Of a stretch of 64,000 nt of DNA, positions 1 through 6,211 are shown piece by piece; within the stretch, counting starts at the first letter, position 1, and each line of letters starts with the position of its first letter. The DNA lies in the NCBI RefSeq assembly GCF_003323735.1, contig NZ_QOIM01000032.1, forward strand, positions 62,001 through 126,000. The letters run 5' to 3'. The position numbers and the translations under genes were made by a program. This DNA comes from Streptomyces reniochalinae (lineage in GTDB: Bacteria > Actinomycetota > Actinomycetes > Streptomycetales > Streptomycetaceae). The notes under the pieces are model-generated. The model saw only the letters and a list, made by a program, of their open reading frames with translations, ran no database searches and had not been told where the DNA came from.

Positions 1-1
1 A

Positions 2-274
2 GGTGTCCCGGAGAACACCGAGGCGCCCGCCGCCCGGCAGCCGGAAGCCGTACCGGTCGTACCCGCCGGGCCCCGCCCCCTGCCCGCCTCCCCCGGCGCG
101 GTGACCGGTCCACGTCCCGCCGTGCCCGTCGCCCGGTCGATCCCGCCGCAGCAGTCCGCATCGCCCGCGCCGCCCCCCGAGCCCCGGTCCGAACCCCGGC
201 GGGACCCTCGCCACGAGCGCCTCGACCGTCACGACCCGCGCCCCGGCGCGCTCCCTTCCCCCCGCAACGGCTAG
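2..274 (+). CDS. C-terminal part of an unidentified proline-rich protein (left-truncated)
   Basis: An open frame enters from the left edge and stops at TAG 272-274. The visible 90 residues are dominated by Pro, Ala, Arg and Val with scattered acidic residues, like the disordered tails common on streptomycete membrane or regulatory proteins. Third codon positions are almost all G or C, as in the real genes of this window, which supports coding on this strand. No domain or motif is visible, so I cannot name a function. It converges on the decayed TetR gene and is followed 63 bases later by a strong inverted repeat that would end its transcript. Confidence 0.6.
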   Translation, partial: GVPENTEAPAARQPEAVPVVPAGPRPLPASPGAVTGPRPAVPVARSIPPQQSASPAPPPEPRSEPRRDPRHERLDRHDPRPGALPSPRNG

Positions 275-336
275 CCGGCGCCCGACGCCCCCGCCGGGCG
301 ACCACCGCCGGCTCCCGCGCGCCGTCGGCCACCCGC

Positions 337-390
337 CCGGCCCCACGAGGTGCCGCCCCTCCGGGGAGGGGCGGCACCTCGTGGGGCCGG
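337..390. terminator. Perfect 26-bp inverted repeat, likely bidirectional terminator
   Basis: Bases 337-362 and 365-390 are exact reverse complements separated by only two bases, so either strand would form a very long GC hairpin. It sits between two convergent reading frames (plus-strand tail ending at 274, minus-strand remnant near 440). There is no T-tract, which is usual for streptomycete terminators. Confidence 0.7.
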
Positions 391-439
391 TACTCCAGCC
401 GTGGCCCGTGCTCTTGCAGTCGGAGTGGGTGAACCGATC

Positions 440-790
440 AGCGTTGCGCTGCGGCCAGGCCAGCGCCGGTTCGGCCGCCGCGGTCAGTTCGGGGGGCGGT
501 TGCCCCGTCCTGGGCTCGCTGCGAGAGCCCCTGGAGGACGGTGGCGAAGTAGTCGGCCCGCGCCCGAGGGCCGGCCTGAGCGGGCAGTTCTCCCGCCCGC
601 TGCACCTCACGCAGCCGGGCCTCGCACCCGTCCACGTCCTTGTTACGCAGATCGCGGAGGAACGCCCGCACGTGCGCGTCCTGCTCAGTGACGTCGGTTG
701 CCGCGCTGATGGCCAGGAAGCCGGCCGGGTGCGCGGGATCCGGGTAGGTGACCGCGGCATCGTGCAGATGCGCGCGAACTCCCCGTACGC
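440..790 (-). pseudogene. Remnant of a TetR-family regulator (C-terminal ligand domain only)
   Basis: Reading the minus strand from about 790, an open frame without a usable start encodes residues such as YPDPAHPAGFLAISAATDVT and later ADYFATVLQGLSQRAQDGA, which are the familiar landmarks of the TetR C-terminal domain (DPxxPxGCL...SAAT and the TLLQGxSxxARDGA helix). The DNA-binding half is missing; the reading frame runs straight into the priA 3' end. Near 491-496, at a run of six G on the plus strand, the conserved continuation (PELTAAAEPALAWPQR) lies in a different frame, so a frameshift is likely. Identification rests on recognised family landmarks, not on a search. Confidence 0.65.
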
Positions 791-852
791 GGCGGGCTCC
801 TCGCGCTTGGGCCGGCAGGCGGGCGTACTGGGACCCCGCCGGGGCGCCCGCC

Positions 853-3030
853 TCAGCCGATGTCCACCGGGTCGACCCGCACGTGCGGCACCGCGCCCTC
901 CCTGCGTGCCAGCCGCCCCGCCAGAGCGGTCTTCAACGACGCTGCCAGCGTGGCGCCGCTGCCCTGCGGCACCCGGACCAGCGCCCGCTCCCAGAGCTGG
1001 CCCGGCGGCGGATCGCCGGGGCGTCGCGGCCGCCCGGAGGCCGGGGCCGGCAGCGGCACAGGGCCCAGCACCTGGGCGCCTTCCGGCAGTCCGGACTCCC
1101 GGGCGGAGTCCAGCAACGCGGCGACGGCCTCGGGCGGGCCGGTGACCGCCGCCATCCGGGAGACCGGGGGAAAGCCCAGCTCGGCCCGGTCGGCGAGCTC
1201 CCGCAGCGCGTGCCCGGCCGGGTCCCAGCGCACCAGAGCCTGGACCGGGCGCATCGACTCCTCGGCGACGAGCACCACGCTGCCGCCCTCGCCCTGCGGA
1301 CGCACCAGCGAGGCGGCACCCAGCCACCGGCGCAGGGCCTCTTCGCCCGCACGCAGATCGGGCCGCCCCAGCAGCGCCCAGCCGTCCAGCAACAGGGCGG
1401 CCGCATACCCGTCCTCGCCCTCCGGCACCGGCTCGGCCCCCGGGGTGGCGACCACGAGCGCCGGGCGCGCCGGCACCGACTCCAGCACGTGCTCGCCACC
1501 GGATGTCCGCACCGGCACAGAGGGGAAGGCGCGCCCCAGTTCCTCTGCCGTACGCCGGGCCCCGATGACGCTGCCGCGCAACCGTGTGCCCGCGCACATC
1601 GGGCAGCGCCACTGCGGGGTCTCGCGCGCACACCAGCCGCAGCGCAGCGCCGTCCCCTCCCCCGACGCCTCCAGCGGTCCCGAACAGTGGGCGCAGCGGG
1701 CCGGCTCCCGGCACCGCTCGCACACCAGCCTCGGCACGTACCCGCGGCGCGGCACCTGGACCAGCACCGGGCCGTGCTCCAGCGCGTCCCGCGCGGTGCG
1801 CCAGGCGAGACTGGGCAGCCGGGCGCTGCGGGCGGCCGGGTCGCGCCCCTCGTCGCCCTCGCCGGCCGTGCGGACCCGGGGCATCACGGCCCGCACCGTG
1901 TCACGGTCGGCGGCCAGGGGGCGGGCGAACCCGGACTCCACCAACTGGGCCGCCTCCACCGTGCAGCCGTGCGCCCCCAGCAGGAACGCCGCGCCTTCGG
2001 TGACGGCTCGCTGCAACAGCACCTCCCGGGCGTGCGGCTGCGGGGCACGCTCCTCACTGTGCCCGGAGTCGCCGTCCTCCCAGATCGCGGCCAGCCCGAG
2101 GCGCCGCACCGGCGCGAACATCGCCGCCCTGGTGCCGACGACCGCGCGCACCGCGCCGCGGCTGACGGCCAGCCATCGGCGGTACCGGGGCTCGGGGCCG
2201 GCGTCGGCGGTCAGCAGCACGTGCTGTCCCTCGCCGACGAGCGCGGTGAGCGCCGCGTCCACCCGGGCGGCCGACTTGCCGTCGGGCAGCACGGCCAATG
2301 CGCCGCGCCCGGAGGCGAGGGTGGTGGCCATGGCGCGAGCCAGCTCGTCGGCCCAGTCGCGCGGGCCCGGCAGGGCCGTCCACACCGCGCGAGGCGCGGA
2401 CTTGTCCGTGAGCGCCTGTAGGAAGGCGGGGCCTTGCGGGTAGCGGGACCAGCCGCCGGGCTCCGGGGCCCGCGGCCTGGGTGGGCGGCGCGGCGAAGTC
2501 TGCTTCTCGGCTCTCGCGCGTCGCGGTGGGACGGCCAGTTGGACCACGTCGGCCAGCGATCCGGCGTAGCGGTCCGCGACCGAGCGGCACAGCTGGAGCA
2601 GCTCGGGGGTGAGGACCGGTTCGGGTGAGAGGACCTGTGCGAGGGGGGCGAGCCGTCCCGTGAAGTCGGAGTCGGCACGGCGTTCCACGATGAATCCGTT
2701 GATGAGGCCGCCGCCTTCGCGGCGCCCTTCCCGTTCCCCGGCGCCGAAGCGCACCCGGACGCGCACGCCCGGCTGAGCCTCCTCATCCATCGCCGCGGGC
2801 ACGGCGTAGTCGAAGAACCGGTCGAGGTGGACGAGTCCCTTGTCGACCAGCACGCGCGCCACCGGCAGCCGCGTGGCGAGCTCCGCGCCCCGCCAGGTGC
2901 GGGGTTTCGCCCTGGGGGGACGGGCCTTGCGCTCGCGGACCGTCTCCCGGATGAGGGCGAGCTGCTCGGCCTGTTCGGGCTGCTGCGACTGTTCGCCCCT
3001 GTCCTCCGGCCCGCCGTTGTCCCTGCTCAC
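853..3030 (-). CDS. priA: PriA-like primosomal protein N', helicase motifs lost
   Basis: Replication-restart protein homologue of about 725 residues. The N-terminal DNA-binding part begins with the typical RTWRGAELATRLPVARVLVD segment and a DYAVP motif; a zinc-binding region follows with paired cysteines (CERC, CAHC, CGWC, CPMC). The Walker A motif of E. coli PriA is absent: the matching place reads ALPGPRDWADELA with no GKT, and the DEEH box reads WEDGDSGH. This is known for actinobacterial PriA, which is thought to lack helicase activity. I chose GTG 3030 because homologues start with MS..NG and because a 32-codon upstream frame ends exactly across this start (GTGA overlap). Confidence 0.9.
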   Translation of the reverse strand: MSRDNGGPEDRGEQSQQPEQAEQLALIRETVRERKARPPRAKPRTWRGAELATRLPVARVLVDKGLVHLDRFFDYAVPAAMDEEAQPGVRVRVRFGAGEREGRREGGGLINGFIVERRADSDFTGRLAPLAQVLSPEPVLTPELLQLCRSVADRYAGSLADVVQLAVPPRRARAEKQTSPRRPPRPRAPEPGGWSRYPQGPAFLQALTDKSAPRAVWTALPGPRDWADELARAMATTLASGRGALAVLPDGKSAARVDAALTALVGEGQHVLLTADAGPEPRYRRWLAVSRGAVRAVVGTRAAMFAPVRRLGLAAIWEDGDSGHSEERAPQPHAREVLLQRAVTEGAAFLLGAHGCTVEAAQLVESGFARPLAADRDTVRAVMPRVRTAGEGDEGRDPAARSARLPSLAWRTARDALEHGPVLVQVPRRGYVPRLVCERCREPARCAHCSGPLEASGEGTALRCGWCARETPQWRCPMCAGTRLRGSVIGARRTAEELGRAFPSVPVRTSGGEHVLESVPARPALVVATPGAEPVPEGEDGYAAALLLDGWALLGRPDLRAGEEALRRWLGAASLVRPQGEGGSVVLVAEESMRPVQALVRWDPAGHALRELADRAELGFPPVSRMAAVTGPPEAVAALLDSARESGLPEGAQVLGPVPLPAPASGRPRRPGDPPPGQLWERALVRVPQGSGATLAASLKTALAGRLARREGAVPHVRVDPVDIG

Positions 3031-3125
3031 CGGCTCAGTTTCGCAGACGGCCCGAAGCCGGTGGCCTGTTGTCGATCCGGCCCGGGGCTGCCGCGCTGCC
3101 CCACGCCGGTGGCAGTCCTGCTCAT
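3027..3125 (-). CDS. 32-residue upstream ORF coupled to priA
   Basis: ATG at 3125 follows a purine-rich ribosome-binding site (AAAGGGGACAG) and opens a 32-codon frame rich in Gly, Ser, Arg and Gln. Its TGA stop (3029-3027) overlaps the priA GTG start, the classic arrangement for translational coupling. No similarity is recognised. It may be a regulatory leader peptide for priA or a small protein in its own right; alternatively the frame is fortuitous and translation starts only at priA. The good ribosome-binding site here and the weak one directly before priA favour coupling. Confidence 0.4.
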   Translation of the reverse strand: MSRTATGVGQRGSPGPDRQQATGFGPSAKLSR

Positions 3126-3215
3126 CACTGTCCCCTTTCGTCTCGTGACGGGCTCGCGCGCTCGTCCTCGTGGCGGTCGCCTCTCGCGCCGGTGTGCGGC
3201 CGGCCGCGGGGAGCG

Positions 3216-3299
3216 TCACGTCGCGGGTGCGCACAAGCGGGTGCGCACAAGAACGGCCATGGCCAGGAGAGCGCCCAGAGTGCCCATCAGCCCGATCAC
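3216..3299 (-). CDS. 27-residue hydrophobic small protein coupled to the TetR gene
   Basis: GTG 3299 overlaps the TGA stop of the TetR gene (GTGA junction) and is preceded by GGAGGAAG five bases upstream, inside the TetR coding sequence. The frame encodes 27 residues: a continuous hydrophobic segment (IGLMGTLGALLAMAVLV) followed by RTRLCAPAT. That is the make-up of a single-pass membrane peptide with a short positively charged tail. No family is recognised. Being co-transcribed with a TetR repressor, it could be a small membrane partner under that repressor's control; it could also be the leftover start of a longer lost gene. Confidence 0.5.
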   Translation of the reverse strand: MIGLMGTLGALLAMAVLVRTRLCAPAT

Positions 3300-3937
3300 G
3301 TGGCTTCCTCCGGCTGCTTCGGTCCGCCGGTGAGGGCTCCGTGCAGGAAGAGATCGACGAGCTCCGCGTCCTCCAGAGGTTGGGGGGCTCCCGGGCGGCC
3401 TGCGCTCATCAGCAGCAGCTGAAAGGTGTCGGCGAGCCGTTCGGGTGCCATGCGCAGCACCGCTCGGTCCGGCTCGAAGAGTGAGGTGAGCGCGGCGCGG
3501 GGTGCGGCAGGCCCGGCCTCGTGTCGGCTCCGGCCCTCCTCCGGGCCTTCGGCCTCGGCGGCGGGCGGCCTCGCCGCCTTGCCGACGGAGGCGAGGGCCC
3601 CGGCGACCTCCCCTATCCGGTTCATGTGACCCCGCATGACCGCGGCCGCCTGGGTGAGGCGGTCCGACAGCGGCTGATCGAGGGAGATGGCTTCGAGGTG
3701 CGCGAGGGTGTCGTCGGGCCGCAGCGCTTCTTCCAGGCAGGCGGCGAGCAGCGCCTCCTTGTCGGTGAAGACACGGAAGATGGTGCCCTCGCCGATTCCG
3801 GCCGCGCGGGCGATCTTCGCGGTCGTCACCAACGGTCCGTACTCGACGACGAGCGGGAGCGCCGCCGACACGATCATCGCGCGCCGCTGCTCCGGATCCA
3901 TCGCGGGCGCCCTGCGCCTCGCCTGTGGTTCGTTCAT
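3296..3937 (-). CDS. TetR-family transcriptional regulator
   Basis: Intact 213-residue regulator. Residues 18-65 form the TetR helix-turn-helix (RRAMIVSAALPLVVEYGPLVTT, then AKIARAAGIGEGTIFRVFTDKEALLAACL); the C-terminal ligand domain contains an unusual Glu/Arg/Pro-rich stretch around residues 127-148. It ends with FLHGALTG, a common TetR C-terminal signature. Start ATG 3937 lies just inside two palindromes at 3951-3991 that are probable self-operators. A tiny membrane peptide overlaps its 3' end. It is divergent from the XRE/TIR operon, whose start is 215 bp away, so it may also control that operon; the ligand is unknown. Confidence 0.9.
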   Translation of the reverse strand: MNEPQARRRAPAMDPEQRRAMIVSAALPLVVEYGPLVTTAKIARAAGIGEGTIFRVFTDKEALLAACLEEALRPDDTLAHLEAISLDQPLSDRLTQAAAVMRGHMNRIGEVAGALASVGKAARPPAAEAEGPEEGRSRHEAGPAAPRAALTSLFEPDRAVLRMAPERLADTFQLLLMSAGRPGAPQPLEDAELVDLFLHGALTGGPKQPEEAT

Positions 3938-3950
3938 GCGTCGAGCTTAC

Positions 3951-3991
3951 GGAGTGAGCACTCACTCCGTCAAGGAGTAAGTACTCACTCC
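3951..3991. promoter_or_regulatory. Two tandem palindromic operators, probable TetR sites
   Basis: Site 1 (3951-3968) is GGAGTGAG-CA-CTCACTCC with perfect 8-bp arms. Site 2 (3974-3991) is GGAGTAAG-TA-CTCACTCC with one mismatch. Centres are 23 bp apart, about two helical turns, so two dimers could bind on nearly the same face. They lie 14 bp upstream of the TetR start and between it and the divergent XRE operon. This is the usual position of a TetR self-operator. Confidence 0.75.
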
Positions 3992-4151
3992 GCCCGGCGG
4001 GCGGTCTCGACGCGGCACCGCGATTGCTGTTGCCTGCTCCGCAGGGGGAAACGGGAAACGGCCCCCACGCCTTGTTGGCCGGGTGAGCGCGCCCCCAAGC
4101 TGAGTGCGGCGAGGGGGCACCCGCCCGGAGTGAGAGACACGGAGGTCAGCA

Positions 4152-5426
4152 GTGCTCCACCAGCCCCGGCAGCCGCTCGGATTCGGTCCTGAACTCCGTC
4201 GGCTGCGCCTCGCCAGAGGGTTCACGCTCGGTCAGCTCAGCGCTCTCGTCCACTACAGCAAGAGCCAGTTGAGCAAGGTCGAGCGGGGCCTCAAGGCCCC
4301 GTCAGCCCAGCTGGCCCGCCTCTGCGACACGGCGCTGGAGGCGGACGGGGACCTGGCGGCTTCCGCGCCCTCCTTCACTCTTTCGAGTCCGACCCCCGAG
4401 CCCGCCTCCGACGAAGGTGAGACCTGGCTGATGCGTCTTGATCCCACGGGCGGCGCCTCTTTCGAGTCGGTGCCGCGCAGAAGCGTGGTGGCGGCCGGTG
4501 CCGCCTCGGTCGTTCCGCTGGGACGGCCGGCGCCGCGGACCGACAGCAGTGCGGTCCTGCACACGGCACGCTCCCTGTTCGCCCACTACCGCTCCCTGGG
4601 CCAGAGCGCGGGCCCGCACCTGGTCCTCCCGCCGCTCATCGCGCAGACGCACACCCTGCGTTCGCTGGCGCACCAGGCCGACCTGCGCTCCAGGAATGGG
4701 CTGCTGTCGCTGGCGTCCCGCTACGCCGAGTACATCGGCTGGCTCGTCCAGGAGACCGGTGACGAGCGTGGCGCCCTGTGGTGGACGGACCGCGCGGTGG
4801 AACTCGCCGAGGACGGCGGCGATCACGGGTTGGCCGCGTACGCTCTGGTGCGTCGCGCGCTGGTCACCCTCTACCGCGGCGACGCGGCACAGACGGTCGA
4901 ACTGGCCCGCCGGGCGCGGCGGCTGGCCGGCAGCGACCGGGTGCGCGGGCTGGCGGCGCAGCGCGAGGCGCAGGGACACGCGCTGGCGGGTGACCACCGC
5001 TCGTGCATGCGCGATCTGGAATCGGCCAGGGAACTACTGGCGTCGGCCGACGAGGACACGCGGGAGCAGACCCCGGTCATCGGCAGCAGCACACTGGCCG
5101 ACCCGGTCTCCATGATCACCGGTTGGTGCCTGTACGACCTCGGCCTGCCCGCCGAGGCCGCGCGGGTGCTGGACCGCCAGACGGCCGTACTCCCGCCGCA
5201 CGCGCTCAGGTCGCAGGCCAGGTACGGCATACGGCGGGCGCTCGCGCACGCCGCCGCGGGCGAGGTCGACCACGCCTGCGCAGTCGTCCAAACGCTCACC
5301 GCGGCGACGGACTCGGTCGCCTCCGCGACGATCAGGACGGACCTGCGCCGCCTCGCGCACGTCCTGCGGCGCCATCCCACCCGGTCAGGGAGCGAACTCG
5401 CTCCGTGGCTGGCCACCCACATCTGA
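4152..5426 (+). CDS. XRE-family helix-turn-helix regulator with TPR-like C-terminal domain
   Basis: 424 residues. Residues 12-66 are an XRE helix-turn-helix (ELRRLRLARGFTLGQLSALV, then SKSQLSKVERGLKAPS). A short linker follows, and residues 130-420 are Ala/Leu/Arg-rich helical repeats resembling TPRs (for example YRGDAAQTVELARRARRLAG and ALAGDHRSCMRDLESARELL). Such regulators are widespread in Streptomyces and usually act through a protein or peptide partner bound by the repeats. GTG 4152 follows GGAGG with 6-base spacing. It is the first gene of a four-gene plus-strand operon, 41 bp before the TIR gene, and is likely the operon's own regulator. Confidence 0.85.
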   Translation: MLHQPRQPLGFGPELRRLRLARGFTLGQLSALVHYSKSQLSKVERGLKAPSAQLARLCDTALEADGDLAASAPSFTLSSPTPEPASDEGETWLMRLDPTGGASFESVPRRSVVAAGAASVVPLGRPAPRTDSSAVLHTARSLFAHYRSLGQSAGPHLVLPPLIAQTHTLRSLAHQADLRSRNGLLSLASRYAEYIGWLVQETGDERGALWWTDRAVELAEDGGDHGLAAYALVRRALVTLYRGDAAQTVELARRARRLAGSDRVRGLAAQREAQGHALAGDHRSCMRDLESARELLASADEDTREQTPVIGSSTLADPVSMITGWCLYDLGLPAEAARVLDRQTAVLPPHALRSQARYGIRRALAHAAAGEVDHACAVVQTLTAATDSVASATIRTDLRRLAHVLRRHPTRSGSELAPWLATHI

Positions 5427-5467
5427 CCCGCAGCTGCCACACGTCCCGACCCCGACAAGGAGCCGCC

Positions 5468-6211
5468 ATGCCGCATGTCTTCGTCAACTACCGCACCGGC
5501 GACGGTGAGCAGGCCGCCACCACCATCGCCCGCGACCTGTCGCACCGCTTCGGCGAAGGGCTGGTCTTCCGGGCGAGCGAGTCCATTCGGCCGGGGCAGC
5601 TCTACCCGGACGAGTTGCTCGCCGGCGTCCGCCGCAGCGACGCCCTCCTCGCCCTGATCGGCCCCGGCTGGCTGGATGCCCCGGATCCGGCGCGTCCCGA
5701 GTGCAGGGCGCTCGACAACGCCGAGGACTGGGTGCGCAAGGAGATCCTGGAGGCCATCTCGGAGGGGAGGTTGGTCATTCCGGTGCTCCTCGGGCGCCGG
5801 ACGGAACGCCTCAAGGCCGCGACGCTCCCCCAGCCGCTGGCCCGGCTCGCCTACGTGCAGTCCGTACGCTACGACCACCAGCAGGCGTCGACGGACCTCG
5901 CCCGGCTCGCCGAGGTGCTCTCGGAACTGGTCCCGGGCCTGGAGGAACACGACGCCGCCGAGCCGTCCGAACGCCCCGTCGGTGACGGCGGCACCTCCAA
6001 CACGCTCACGGGCGACGGCGACGGCCACATCCAGGCCCGCGACGTCACCGGAGGCGTCACCTCCACGGTGGTCCGCGACGCGCACGGCCCCCTCAACACC
6101 GGCCCGGCGGCGCAGCACGTGCACCAGCCGCGTCTGGAGGGCGAAGGCGCCACCTACATCAGCGGTGACAACAAGGGGGGCGTGCGGCACCGGTTCGGGG
6201 AGCGTCGATGA
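5468..6211 (+). CDS. TIR-domain protein with C-terminal glycine-rich signalling motifs
   Basis: 247 residues; ATG 5468 is preceded by AAGGAG (5457-5462). Residues 1-157 are a TIR domain: VFVNYRTGD (first strand), FRASESIRPGQ, SDALLALIGPGWL, and EDWVRKEILEAISEG followed by VIPVLL. The W88-V-R-K-E92 segment matches the catalytic-glutamate region of NAD-cleaving TIRs such as SARM1 (DWVHKE), so NADase activity is predicted, with E92 as the catalytic residue. Residues 170-239 are a Gly/Asp/Thr-rich tail with NTLTGDGDGHIQARDVTGGV, then DAHGPLNTGPAAQHV, then YISGDNKGGV. The second of these recurs at the start of the next protein. Its stop overlaps the next gene (ATGA). Likely the effector of the operon. 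Confidence 0.85.
   Translation: MPHVFVNYRTGDGEQAATTIARDLSHRFGEGLVFRASESIRPGQLYPDELLAGVRRSDALLALIGPGWLDAPDPARPECRALDNAEDWVRKEILEAISEGRLVIPVLLGRRTERLKAATLPQPLARLAYVQSVRYDHQQASTDLARLAEVLSELVPGLEEHDAAEPSERPVGDGGTSNTLTGDGDGHIQARDVTGGVTSTVVRDAHGPLNTGPAAQHVHQPRLEGEGATYISGDNKGGVRHRFGERR

Noticed and set aside
5003..5467. Longer TIR protein starting at 5003
   Set aside because: The extra N-terminal part is read out of frame through the XRE gene and resembles nothing; ATG 5468 has AAGGAG and the TIR domain begins right there.
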